Source of the DNA: Streptomyces sp. Mut1 | GTDB taxonomy: Bacteria; Actinomycetota; Actinomycetes; Streptomycetales; Streptomycetaceae | Direction: 5' to 3' | DNA length: 64,000 nt | Assembly: GCF_030719295.1 (NCBI RefSeq) | Contig: NZ_CP120997.1 | Location: 1,612,001 to 1,676,000, forward strand | In this document: positions 8,231 to 16,681 of the stretch, piece by piece | Layout of the letters: each line of letters opens with the position of its first letter | How positions within the stretch are numbered: position 1 is the first letter of the stretch | Position numbers and translations under genes: made by a program | Notes under the pieces: generated by a model | Seen by the model: only the letters and a program-made list of their open reading frames with translations | What the model was told of the DNA's origin: nothing | Database searches by the model: none

Positions 8231-9211
8231 CTAGGAAGCGTGGCTCTTCTCGGCCCGCTCCTCGGCCTCGGCCTGTTTCCTGTTGGCGATCAGACTGGTG
8301 ACCGTGGTGATCACCAGCACCCCGCAGATGACGCCGAGCGAGACCGGGATGGAGATCTCGGGGACGTGCACCCCGGACTCGTGCAGGGCGTGCAGCACGA
8401 GCTTGACGCCGATGAAGCCGAGGATCACCGACAGCCCGTAGCTGAGGTGGACCAGCTTCTTGAGCAGTCCGCCGATCAGGAAGTACAGCTGGCGCAGCCC
8501 CATCAGGGCGAAGGCGTTGGCGGTGAAGACGATGTACGGGTCCTGGGTCAGGCCGAAGATCGCGGGGATGGAGTCCAGCGCGAACAGCACGTCGGTGGTG
8601 CCGATGGCGAGCATGACGACCATCAACGGGGTCAGGACCCGCTTGCCGTTGTTGCGGATGAACAGCTTGGTGCCGTGGTACCGGTCGGCGACGCCGAAGC
8701 GGCGCTCGATGTTCTTGAGGAGACGGTTCTCCTCGAACTCCTCTTCCTCCTCGTCACCCCGCGCCTCCTGGATGAGCTTCCAGGCGGTGTAGATCAGGAA
8801 CGCGCCGAAGATGTAGAAGACCCACGAGAAGTTGGCGATGACCGCGGCACCGGCGGCGATGAAGCCCGCCCGCAGCACCAGCGCGATCAGCACGCCGACG
8901 AGCAGCACCCGCTGCTGGAGGTGGGAGGGCACCGAGAACTTCGCCATGATCAGCACGAAGACGAAGAGGTTGTCGACGCTCAGCGACTTCTCGGTGATGA
9001 AGCCCGCGAAGAACTCGCCCGATGCCTGGCTCTCGCCGAAGACGAGCAGGCCGAGGCCGAAGAGGACGGCCAGCGCGACCCAGACGATCGTCCAGATCCC
9101 GGCTTCCTTGGTCGACACGTCATGGGGCTTGCGCCCGATGAAGAAGTCGACGGCGATGAGGGCGCAGAGACCGATGATGGTCAGCGCCCAGAGGGTCCAT
9201 GAAACGTCCAC
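8231..9211 (-). CDS. TerC/Alx-family integral membrane protein
   Basis: 326 residues from a GTG 6 nt after GGAGG. About eight to nine membrane segments are visible, including the TerC hallmarks EKSLSVDNLFVFVLI and GTTDVLFALDSIPAIFG with acidic residues inside the membrane. A charged cytoplasmic loop contains RGDEEEEEFEENR. Alx/TerC proteins are linked to manganese export or metal homeostasis and to tellurite resistance. The leader carries a yybP-ykoY-type Mn(II) riboswitch, which fits a manganese role. TerD genes follow on the same strand further upstream, but belong to separate transcripts. Confidence 0.93.
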   Translation of the reverse strand: MDVSWTLWALTIIGLCALIAVDFFIGRKPHDVSTKEAGIWTIVWVALAVLFGLGLLVFGESQASGEFFAGFITEKSLSVDNLFVFVLIMAKFSVPSHLQQRVLLVGVLIALVLRAGFIAAGAAVIANFSWVFYIFGAFLIYTAWKLIQEARGDEEEEEFEENRLLKNIERRFGVADRYHGTKLFIRNNGKRVLTPLMVVMLAIGTTDVLFALDSIPAIFGLTQDPYIVFTANAFALMGLRQLYFLIGGLLKKLVHLSYGLSVILGFIGVKLVLHALHESGVHVPEISIPVSLGVICGVLVITTVTSLIANRKQAEAEERAEKSHAS

Positions 9212-9257
9212 TGCGCCTCCGGCAGTTCGCTACGTGCTACTGATCAGCGTCGTCGCT

Positions 9258-9370
9258 GCCGGAGGTCTCTTCCACCCGGGCGCACGGGACGCGCGTCCGG
9301 GCCGGCGCCCCGGGACCGGTCACGGTCCGTACTGACGGGAACGCCGCGTATGGGAGTACTCCCCTCCGCC
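9258..9370 (-). ncRNA. yybP-ykoY-type manganese riboswitch in the terC leader
   Basis: On the transcript strand the region starts GGAGGGGAGTACTCCC, passes through GCGGCG and GTCAGTACGG, then a long GC hairpin, and closes with GGTGGAAGAGACCTCC. GGGGAGTA at the 5' end and the AAGA(G)ACC element at the 3' end are the two conserved loops of the yybP-ykoY class, which senses Mn2+ and often controls terC/alx genes. It ends about 45 nt before the gene. The flank upstream (9380-9425) is unusually A/purine-rich and probably carries the promoter (TTTACC-N18-TACCGT). I could not run a covariance model. Confidence 0.75.
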
Positions 9371-9484
9371 CGATGAACGGTACAGGAAACCCCAAGAAAA
9401 GGTAAAGAGAAGGCTAAAGAATCTCCAAAAGCCCAGGTGGGTGAGGTGCGAAGGGCGCGCGGGCACGCATCCCGAGGTGTGGGC

Positions 9485-11473
9485 TCAGCGGTGTCCGGTG
9501 CGGCGGGCGTTCGCCACCCGGGCCAGCACCTGGTCCAGAACCGCGCTGCCCGGCGGCGTCCGCAGCGGTTCGTACGTCCACGCGTGACCGACCCAGGGGT
9601 CGGCCAGATGGTCGTCGGCGACCGGGGTGACGCGCAGCAGCGAACGCCACAGGGGGTCGAGGACCGGCCCGTACCCGGAGGCCTCCTCCCGGTCGGCGAC
9701 CATCATGAGGTGGACGCCGACGGAGGGCCCCTCGTCGGCGAGGTAGCGCAGCTGGGTGACCGCGCGGTCGTCGAAACCGTGCGGGAAGTCGTTGACGATC
9801 AGCAGCTGCTCGGCCGGGTCCAGATCCGGCGGCAGCGAGTCGGCGGCACCGGCCCGGATCGCCATCTGCACCAGGTCGACGCGCCGGGTCAGGTGGGCGA
9901 GGACCGAGGAGACCCCCTGGGCCCCGGAAGCGGGCGGAGCCGGGAGAACCCCGGAGCGGACCAGCGGGGCGAGCGCCCCGGCGGCCGAACCGGCCGGGTC
10001 GATCACATGGACCGAGAACTCGTTCGGCGGGTAGACGGCCAGCAGCCGGGCGGCGTGCAGCACCGCGCTCTCCATCGCGAGCCGGCGCAGGTGCTCCGGG
10101 TCGGCCTGCGCATCGGCCCCGGACGCCGTACGCCCGCTGTCGATCCACATGCCCCGCTCCAGCGGCAGCCGGACGAGCAGCGGGATGCGCAGCCCGGTGC
10201 TCTCCGGCAGGCGGAGGTCCCCGATCCGCAGGGCCATGGGTATCTCCATCGGCACGCGGTAGCCGTGCCAGACGGGGTTGTCCCAGCCCGCGTAGGCGGC
10301 GGGGAGCGCGGGCTCCACGACGGCGGACTCGGCGGCGAGCTGGGCCAGGTCGCGGTCCAGCGACTCGCGGGCCCGGCCGGTCAGCTCGTCGCGCTTGGCG
10401 CGGGCCGCCTCGCGGGCCCGGTCCCCCGCACCGCCGATGCGGCTGCGCGGGTCGGACAGGGTCCGCTCCAGCTCCTGGTCCATCCGGGACTCGGCGAAGT
10501 CGACGGCGCTGCGGTACGCGGCGACGGTCCGGGCCATGTCCTCGAACATGCCCCACACCTGGTTGTAGAGGCGCTCGTCCATGGACCAGCCGGTCGCGTC
10601 CCCGGCGACGGGCTGGGCGGGCCGCCCCGGCTCGGCGGGCGGCGCGGCCGGAGGGGGCGGCGGGGGCGCGGTGGACTGGCGGCGCGGGTGCGCGTAGTCG
10701 ACGGGCCCGCCCTGGGGCGCCGGGGCCGCCGGCTGGGCCAGGGGCTCGGGCTGCGGGGCCGGCGAGGGCGCGCCCGGCGGCGGGACGGAGGGCTGCCCGT
10801 TACCCGGGGCGGTGGGCTGCCCGTTGCCCGGGGCGGGGGCCGGCGCGGGGGCCTGGGCCGGGGTGTGTCTGACGCGGTCGCCCTCCGGGGTGCGGGGCGG
10901 GGGCGGGGCCACGGAGCGGGCCAGTCCTCGGGCGACCGCCTCCTGGATCGATCCGGCCAGTTCGGCGGCCCGGTCCACACCCTGGTCGGTGAGCATCGCG
11001 GCGAGACCGCCCGCGTAGCCCTGGCCGACCGCCCGGACCTTCCAGCCGCCCTGGCGCCGGTACAGCTCCAGCGCGGCGACCGCGGACTCGCTGTCGAGCC
11101 CGGTCAGGGTGAACGTGGCGATCTCGTCGCCTTCGAGGCCGGTGACCGCGACGAAGGGCGCGGCGACGGCCCCGAACCGGGTCGGGCCGCCCACGCCCAG
11201 CGGCAGGGCCAGCAGCACCGTGACCCGGTGGACCCCGCCGGGCAGGGCGTCGAGGTCGACGGCGAGCCGGTGGTCGGCGGCGGCCTGCCGGGAGACTTCG
11301 AGGCCGTGCAGCTGCGGCGATCCCGGGTGGGCGACCCACTCCACGCCGTGCACCCTGCCGTGCTCGTCGCCGAGCGTGGCACCGGCCACGACGGGCGCCC
11401 CGGCCGATATCCGGATCTCCAGACGGGTCTGGGGCAAGGTGTGGTTCTGCCCCCGGACCAGCTCGGCCGTCAT
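9485..11473 (-). CDS. TerD-domain protein fused to an FtsK/HerA-like domain lacking a P-loop
   Basis: 662 residues. Residues 1 to about 180 form a TerD-type domain, but the acidic GDDE calcium-site motif of true TerD is missing. A Pro/Ala-rich linker of about 100 residues follows, then a helical segment (FEDMARTVAAYRS onward). The C-terminal part resembles the FtsK ATPase core: FSVHVIDPAG (compare LIDPK), AHLTRRVDLVQMA, LLIVNDFP in the Walker B place and GVHLMMVAD in the sensor place. The expected Walker A is replaced by PLERGMWIDSG, so ATP binding is doubtful. GAGGGG lies before the ATG. It sits downstream of terD, separated by a hairpin. A role in Ter-type stress or membrane complexes is inferred. 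Confidence 0.7.
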   Translation of the reverse strand: MTAELVRGQNHTLPQTRLEIRISAGAPVVAGATLGDEHGRVHGVEWVAHPGSPQLHGLEVSRQAAADHRLAVDLDALPGGVHRVTVLLALPLGVGGPTRFGAVAAPFVAVTGLEGDEIATFTLTGLDSESAVAALELYRRQGGWKVRAVGQGYAGGLAAMLTDQGVDRAAELAGSIQEAVARGLARSVAPPPPRTPEGDRVRHTPAQAPAPAPAPGNGQPTAPGNGQPSVPPPGAPSPAPQPEPLAQPAAPAPQGGPVDYAHPRRQSTAPPPPPPAAPPAEPGRPAQPVAGDATGWSMDERLYNQVWGMFEDMARTVAAYRSAVDFAESRMDQELERTLSDPRSRIGGAGDRAREAARAKRDELTGRARESLDRDLAQLAAESAVVEPALPAAYAGWDNPVWHGYRVPMEIPMALRIGDLRLPESTGLRIPLLVRLPLERGMWIDSGRTASGADAQADPEHLRRLAMESAVLHAARLLAVYPPNEFSVHVIDPAGSAAGALAPLVRSGVLPAPPASGAQGVSSVLAHLTRRVDLVQMAIRAGAADSLPPDLDPAEQLLIVNDFPHGFDDRAVTQLRYLADEGPSVGVHLMMVADREEASGYGPVLDPLWRSLLRVTPVADDHLADPWVGHAWTYEPLRTPPGSAVLDQVLARVANARRTGHR

Positions 11474-11563
11474 TGCCCTGTCCCCTCGACGAGTTTCTGC
11501 TGCGTGGTGCGGGTCTGTGCCGGATGCGCGCGCCCGGTGGCACGCGGGGTGCTGTGATGCGGT

Positions 11564-11597
11564 GCAGCTCCCGGCGGCCGATGCCTCCGGGAGCTGC
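11564..11597 (-). terminator. Hairpin between terD and the TerD-fusion gene
   Basis: GCAGCTCCCGG pairs with CCGGGAGCTGC (11 bp, 12-nt loop), starting about 36 nt past the terD stop codon. It would end or attenuate terD transcription before the fusion gene. Confidence 0.6.
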
Positions 11598-11632
11598 GCG
11601 TACCGCGAGCGGACCTGTCGGTCCGGTGCCGT

Positions 11633-12211
11633 CTACAGGTGCGGCAGGATCGCCGGCATGAGGTCCTGGAACGTGCGGCCGTTGGCCGGGTTGCCGATGG
11701 CGGTCATCTTCCAGGCGTTCCCCGAGCGGTGCACCTTCGCCATGATCTGCGCCGTGTACTGCCCGCCGCCGTCCAGCGTGTAGCGGGCGAGCTCCTGGCC
11801 GTTGGTCTCGTCCACGATGCGGCAGAACGCGTTCTGCACCTCCTGGAACGTCTGGCCGGTGAAGGAGTTCACCGTGAAGACGATCTGGTCGATGTGGACC
11901 GGGACCCGCTGGAGGTCCACGAGGATCGCCTCGTCGTCGCCGCCGGAGCCGGCGCCGCCCACCAGGTTGTCCCCGGTGTGCTTGACCGATCCGTCGTCGC
12001 TGGTGAGGTGCCGGAAGAAGACGACGTCGACCGGCTGCTTGTCGGCGAACAGGACCGCCGAGGCGTCCAGGTCGATCTCCCGGGTGCGCGAACCGAACAG
12101 ACCGCGGCGCGGTGCCGCCTGCCAGCCGAGCCCCATCCGTACCGCGGTCAGGGTCCCCCCGTCGCTCTTCTGCAGGCTGATGGCCTGACCCTTGGTCATA
12201 TTGACCGTCAC
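11633..12211 (-). CDS. terD: TerD-family calcium-binding stress protein
   Basis: 192 residues from GTG (VTVNMTKGQAISLQK), preceded by GAGGGG at a good distance; an internal ATG four codons later is an alternative. Hallmarks of TerD are MTKGQAISL, DGGTLTAVRMGLGW, DLDASAVLF, and the acidic stretch GGDDEAILVDLQRVP that binds Ca2+ in the family. TerD proteins are cytosolic or peripheral membrane proteins tied to tellurite and oxidative stress resistance and, in Streptomyces, to development. The upstream region contains TAGGGT as a possible -10 box. The TerD-fusion gene lies downstream on the same strand. Confidence 0.93.
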   Translation of the reverse strand: MTVNMTKGQAISLQKSDGGTLTAVRMGLGWQAAPRRGLFGSRTREIDLDASAVLFADKQPVDVVFFRHLTSDDGSVKHTGDNLVGGAGSGGDDEAILVDLQRVPVHIDQIVFTVNSFTGQTFQEVQNAFCRIVDETNGQELARYTLDGGGQYTAQIMAKVHRSGNAWKMTAIGNPANGRTFQDLMPAILPHL

Positions 12212-12339
12212 GCGCTGTCCCCTCTCCGCTGTCCCCGCAACCGTCCTTGTGCGGTTTCCCCGCACCCTACGCAGTGGTGTCACCCGCGCCGAGGGCCCGG
12301 GGTGTTTTGTGTCGGTCCTGCAACACACCGGCCGGCACG

Positions 12340-14487
12340 TCAGGCCAGACCGGCCTCACGCATCTGGCGCAGCTCCTTCTTCAACTCCCCCACCTCGTCG
12401 CGCAGTCGGGCGGCGACCTCGAACTGGAGGTCGGCCGCGGCGGCGCGCATCCGGTCGGTCATCTCCTCGATGATCCCGGCGAGCTCGGTCGCCGGGCGGT
12501 CGGTGACCGCCGCCGCGTCCCGGCCGGCCTTCCCCTTCCCGCCCTTCGCCGCCTTCCCGTCGCCCGGGACGGCGTGCTTCCCGAGCGTGGGCACGGGCGC
12601 CTTGCCCTCCTTGGCCTGGCGGTAGCCGGTGCCGAGCAGCTGCTCGGTGTCGACCTCCTCGCGCGCGATCGTGGCGACGATGTCGTTGATCTTCTTGCGC
12701 AGCGGCTGCGGGTCGATTCCGCGCTCGGTGTTGTAGGCGATCTGCTTCTCGCGGCGGCGGTTGGTCTCGTCGATGGCCTGCGCCATCGCCGGGGTGACCT
12801 TGTCCGCGTACATATGGACCTGGCCCGAGACGTTGCGCGCCGCGCGGCCGATGGTCTGGATCAGGGAGGTGCCGGAGCGCAGGAAGCCCTGCTTGTCGGC
12901 GTCGAGGATGGCCACGAGGGACACCTCGGGCAGGTCGAGGCCCTCACGCAGGAGGTTGATGCCGACCAGGACGTCGTACTCGCCGGAGCGCAGCTCCCGC
13001 AGCAGCTCGATGCGGCGCAGCGTGTCGACGTCGCTGTGGAGGTAGCGGACCTGGATGCCGAGCTCCAGGAAGTAGTCGGTCAGGTCCTCGGCCATCTTCT
13101 TGGTGAGGGTGGTGACCAGGACCCTCTCGTCCTTCTCGGCGCGCTCGCGGATCTCGTGCACCAGGTCGTCGATCTGGCCCTCGGTGGGCTTGACGACGAC
13201 CTCCGGGTCGATGAGGCCGGTGGGGCGGATGATCTGCTCCACGAAGCCGTCGCCCCGGGACAGCTCGTAGTTTCCGGGGGTCGCGGAGAGGTAGACCGTC
13301 TGGTTGATCCGTTCGAGGAACTCCTCCCACTTCAGCGGGCGGTTGTCCAGGGCGGACGGCAGCCGGAAGCCGTGGTCGACCAGGGTCCGCTTGCGGGAGG
13401 CGTCGCCCTCGTACATGGCGCCGATCTGCGGCACGGTGACGTGGGACTCGTCCAGGACCAGGAGGAAGTCCTCCGGGAAGTAGTCAAGGAGGGTGTTGGG
13501 GGCGGTGCCGGGGGAACGGTCGTCGAAGTGCATCGAGTAGTTCTCGACGCCGGAGCAGGTGCCGATCTGGCGGAGCATCTCGATGTCGTACGTCGTGCGC
13601 ATGCGCAGCCGCTGGGCCTCCAGCATCTTGCCCTGCTTCTCCAGCTCGGCCAGGCGCTGCTCCAGCTCCTGCTCGATGCCGGTGACGGCCTTCTCCATGC
13701 GCTCGGGCCCCGCCACGTAGTGGCTGGCGGGGAAGACGTGGAGGGACTGGTCCTCGCTGATGACCTCGCCGGTGAGCGGATGCAGGGTGGACAGGGCCTC
13801 GATCTCGTCGCCGAACATCTCGATGCGGACGGCGAGCTCCTCGTAGACCGGGAAGATCTCGATGGTGTCGCCGCGCACCCGGAAGGTGCCGCGGGTGAAG
13901 GCCAGGTCGTTCCTCGTGTACTGGATCTCCACGAAGCGGCGCAGCAGCTGCTCGCGGTCGATCTCCTGGCCCACCTTGAGCTGGACCATCCGGTCGACGT
14001 ACTCCTGCGGCGTACCCAGGCCGTAGATGCAGGAGACGGAGGCGACCACGACGACGTCGCGCCGGGTGAGCAGCGAGTTGGTCGCGGAGTGGCGCAGCCG
14101 CTCGACCTCCTCGTTGATCGAGGAGTCCTTCTCGATGTAGGTGTCCGACTGCGGGACGTACGCCTCGGGCTGGTAGTAGTCGTAGTACGAGACGAAGTAC
14201 TCGACGGCGTTGTTGGGCAGGAGCTCGCGGAATTCGTTGGCGAGCTGGGCGGCGAGGGTCTTGTTCGGCGCCATGACCAGGGTGGGGCGCTGCAGCTTCT
14301 CGATCATCCAGGCGGTGGTGGCGGACTTGCCGGTGCCGGTCGCGCCGAGGAGCACGACGTCCTTCTCACCCGCCCGGACGCGCTTCTCCAGCTCGGCGAT
14401 GGCCGTGGGCTGGTCGCCGCTGGGCTGGTAGGGACTGATGACCTCGAAAGGCGCCACCGTACGTTCGATCTTCGAGACTGGCCGCAT
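12340..14487 (-). CDS. uvrB: UvrABC excinuclease subunit B
   Basis: 715 residues. UvrB is the damage-verifying helicase that receives DNA from UvrA and recruits UvrC. Visible motifs are Walker [12 protein letters not shown] near residue 48, the beta-hairpin [12 protein letters not shown], helicase motifs [12 protein letters not shown] and SATPGNYE, motif [11 protein letters not shown], and a C-terminal UVR domain [20 protein letters not shown] that contacts UvrC. A Gly/Lys/Ala insert of about 40 residues precedes the UVR domain. There is no Shine-Dalgarno site: the ATG lies 6 nt behind a perfect damage-type promoter, so a leaderless, damage-inducible mRNA is expected. Confidence 0.98.
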   Translation of the reverse strand: MRPVSKIERTVAPFEVISPYQPSGDQPTAIAELEKRVRAGEKDVVLLGATGTGKSATTAWMIEKLQRPTLVMAPNKTLAAQLANEFRELLPNNAVEYFVSYYDYYQPEAYVPQSDTYIEKDSSINEEVERLRHSATNSLLTRRDVVVVASVSCIYGLGTPQEYVDRMVQLKVGQEIDREQLLRRFVEIQYTRNDLAFTRGTFRVRGDTIEIFPVYEELAVRIEMFGDEIEALSTLHPLTGEVISEDQSLHVFPASHYVAGPERMEKAVTGIEQELEQRLAELEKQGKMLEAQRLRMRTTYDIEMLRQIGTCSGVENYSMHFDDRSPGTAPNTLLDYFPEDFLLVLDESHVTVPQIGAMYEGDASRKRTLVDHGFRLPSALDNRPLKWEEFLERINQTVYLSATPGNYELSRGDGFVEQIIRPTGLIDPEVVVKPTEGQIDDLVHEIRERAEKDERVLVTTLTKKMAEDLTDYFLELGIQVRYLHSDVDTLRRIELLRELRSGEYDVLVGINLLREGLDLPEVSLVAILDADKQGFLRSGTSLIQTIGRAARNVSGQVHMYADKVTPAMAQAIDETNRRREKQIAYNTERGIDPQPLRKKINDIVATIAREEVDTEQLLGTGYRQAKEGKAPVPTLGKHAVPGDGKAAKGGKGKAGRDAAAVTDRPATELAGIIEEMTDRMRAAAADLQFEVAARLRDEVGELKKELRQMREAGLA

Positions 14488-14493
14488 GAATCC

Positions 14494-14516
14494 ACCGTAC
14501 GACCCCCCACTGACAA
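14494..14516 (-). promoter_or_regulatory. DNA-damage (PafBC/RecA-NDp type) promoter of uvrB
   Basis: Reading toward uvrB: TTGTCAGTG, 8 nt, TACGGT, then 6 nt to the ATG. This fully matches TTGTCRGTG-N8-TANNNT, the LexA-independent damage promoter recognised through PafBC in mycobacteria. Confidence 0.85.
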
Positions 14517-14560
14517 CGGGGTCGGTCAGCGGTCGCGCAGGGCCCCGTTCACGAGTCCCC

Positions 14561-15445
14561 TCACCAGTCCCCGGGCTGTACGGCGTCGCGCGGACGGGAG
14601 TGGAAGGACGCCGGGTCGGCGTGCGTACCGAAGCGCGGGACCTGGCGCTGGGCCGGGATTCCGCGGGCCGGGCGGTGCGTGGTGGCGGGGCCGTCCCAGT
14701 CCGGCGTGCCCATGACGACCAGCGGGTCGAACATGACCACGACCCCGGCCAGCAGCAGGAAGCAGGCGGGTCCGAGCAGCATGGGCACCAGCAGCGACGT
14801 GGCGCTGTCCCCCGGGGCGTGCCCCGTGCCGGTGGCGGACGTGTGCAGGTGGACCCGGAGGGCGGCCATGCCCGTGTAGTGCATGCCGCTCACCGCGACG
14901 GCCATCACGACGCTCGCGCCGAGGCTGGGCAGGAAGCCGTGGATGGAGACCGCGGTCCACAGCGCGGCGGTCGAGGCCACCACGGCGATCACGACGGAGA
15001 GGGCCACGGTCACCGTGTCGTACTCGAACTGCCCATCAAGCCGCATTCCGGCCATGCCGAGATAATGCATGGAGGCCACACCGAGCCCGGTGACCGTGCC
15101 TCCCGTCACCAGGGCCATACGGGTGGCGCCCCGGTACCCGACCAGGAAGATCCCGACGCCGACCATGACGATCGCGACGGCAAGGCTGGCGAAGGTGATC
15201 GTTCTGTCGTATCCGACCGGCACCTCGTCGACGGAGAAGCCCACCATCGCGATGAAGTGCATGGTCCAGATGCCCGAACCTATGGAGGTCGCCCCGAGAG
15301 CCAGCCACCCGGCCTTGAAGGAACGCTCGGTACGCAGCGACCGCGTGGTGCAGCGCAGGCCCAGTGCCGCGCCGAGGCACGCCATGAGGAACGCCGCCGC
15401 CGGGGTCACCGCCCCATAGCTGAAGCCGTCGATTGTGCCCTGCAT
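14561..15445 (-). CDS. MHYT-domain integral membrane sensor protein
   Basis: 294 residues from the ATG of [11 protein letters not shown]. Seven membrane helices carry the three MHYT signatures MHFIAM, MHYLGM and MHYTGM, each placing Met and His near the outer membrane face. MHYT domains are proposed to bind copper and sense O2, CO or NO; here there is no attached GGDEF, EAL or kinase domain, only a soluble tail of about 50 residues rich in Pro, Arg and Asp. Output would need a partner not seen here. A possible promoter is TTGTTT-N16-TAGGGT about 45 nt upstream. Confidence 0.88.
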   Translation of the reverse strand: MQGTIDGFSYGAVTPAAAFLMACLGAALGLRCTTRSLRTERSFKAGWLALGATSIGSGIWTMHFIAMVGFSVDEVPVGYDRTITFASLAVAIVMVGVGIFLVGYRGATRMALVTGGTVTGLGVASMHYLGMAGMRLDGQFEYDTVTVALSVVIAVVASTAALWTAVSIHGFLPSLGASVVMAVAVSGMHYTGMAALRVHLHTSATGTGHAPGDSATSLLVPMLLGPACFLLLAGVVVMFDPLVVMGTPDWDGPATTHRPARGIPAQRQVPRFGTHADPASFHSRPRDAVQPGDW

Positions 15446-15660
15446 CCTTGTACGCCCTTCGCAGCAGCAAGCCCGGGTCCGGACGACCCTAAGGCGCAAG
15501 GCCCGGCAAACAAACAGAGGAACTGCATTTTATCGGCGGGGCCACCGGCGCATGAGGCGGTACCCCGGGGCGTTCACACGGTGGCCATCCTTCGCCTGTT
15601 CCCCGTTCGGGGGCGCCTGGGACGCTCGGGCCGTCCGCAACTCTGACGCTAGGAGTCCAC

Positions 15661-16605
15661 GTGTACGCAGGCACCGCTACCGCCTCCGTCGCCGCTGCCG
15701 CCCTGATGGGCGCCGGCACGTTGCTGATGCCGGGCACCGGCACGCCGGTCACGGACACCCCCGCGGCCCGGCGGCCCGCGCCCCAGCTCGCCCCGGTCCG
15801 TCATGCCACCGACGCCACGGCCCGGGGCCCGCGCGTCTTCGCGCACCGAGGGGCCTCCGCGTACGCCCCCGAGAACACCCTCGCCGCCGTGGACAGGGCC
15901 GACGCGCTCGGCTTCGACTGGGTGGAGAACGACGTCCAGCTCACCAAGGACGGGGTGCTGGTCGTCATCCACGACACGGACCTCAAGCGGACGACGAACG
16001 CCGAGGAGGTGTTCCCGGACCGGGCGCCCTGGGCGGTCAAGGACTTCACGGCCGCCGAGATCTCCCGGCTGGACGCGGGCAGCTGGTTCGGTGCGAAGTA
16101 CACCGGTACCCGGGTGCCCACCCTCCACCAGTACCTGAAGCGGATCACCCGCAACCGGCAGAACCTCCTGCTGGAGATCAAGAGCCCCGAGATCTACCCG
16201 GGGATCGAGCGGGCCACCCTCCAGGTGCTGAACCAGGAGGGCTGGCTGGACCGCAGCCACGTCAGGGACCGCCTCGTGATCCAGAGCTTCGGGGCCGACA
16301 GCGTGCGCACGGTGCACGCACTGCGCCCGGACGTGATCACGGGCTTCCTCGGCACCCCGGCCGTCGCGGAGCTGCCCTCGTACGCCGCGTTCACCGACCA
16401 GATCAACCCGTCCTACACCACCCTGTCGGGCGACTACGTGGCGGCGGTGCACGCGCTGAAGGGGCCGCACGACAAGAAGCTCCAGGTGAACACGTGGACG
16501 GTCAATGACGCGACGCACGCGCTCCAGGTGAACGGCATGGGCGTGGACGGCATCATCAGCAACACCCCCGACGTGGTGCGCGCGGCGACCCGCCCGGGTT
16601 CCTGA
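15661..16605 (+). CDS. Secreted glycerophosphodiester phosphodiesterase
   Basis: 314 residues from a GTG preceded by AGGAG at 6 nt. A short N-terminal hydrophobic segment (ASVAAAALMGAGTLLM) predicts export. The GDPD fold is clear: FAHRGASAYAPENT (catalytic His-Arg), WVENDVQLTKDG (Glu and Asp metal ligands), VVIHDTDLKRTT (second His), and LLLEIKSP. These enzymes release glycerol-3-phosphate from deacylated phospholipids, supplying phosphate and carbon. Sequence such as SWFGAKYTGTRVPTLHQYL is typical of the actinobacterial group. The orphan damage promoter lies 28 nt past its stop codon. Confidence 0.92.
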   Translation: MYAGTATASVAAAALMGAGTLLMPGTGTPVTDTPAARRPAPQLAPVRHATDATARGPRVFAHRGASAYAPENTLAAVDRADALGFDWVENDVQLTKDGVLVVIHDTDLKRTTNAEEVFPDRAPWAVKDFTAAEISRLDAGSWFGAKYTGTRVPTLHQYLKRITRNRQNLLLEIKSPEIYPGIERATLQVLNQEGWLDRSHVRDRLVIQSFGADSVRTVHALRPDVITGFLGTPAVAELPSYAAFTDQINPSYTTLSGDYVAAVHALKGPHDKKLQVNTWTVNDATHALQVNGMGVDGIISNTPDVVRAATRPGS

Positions 16606-16632
16606 CCTCCCGGGACCGGCCGCCGCCGTCCG

Positions 16633-16655
16633 TTGTCAGTGGCCGGTCGTACGGT
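16633..16655 (+). promoter_or_regulatory. Orphan DNA-damage type promoter
   Basis: TTGTCAGTG, 8 nt, TACGGT, followed by 7 nt and an ATG at 16663. It is as good as the uvrB element and shares additional bases with it (GGTCGTACGGTGG). The reading frame behind it (MNSNGVVTWA, open for 50 codons) runs antisense into the 3' end of a methyltransferase gene and does not look like a protein beyond the first ten or so codons. Confidence 0.7.
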
Positions 16656-16681
16656 GGTTCCCATGAACAGCAACGGGGTCG

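Noticed and set aside
9414..10556. 380-codon minus-strand frame opposite the real TerD-fusion frame
   Set aside because: Arg/Gly/Pro-rich shadow; the 662-residue frame has domain matches and a ribosome site.
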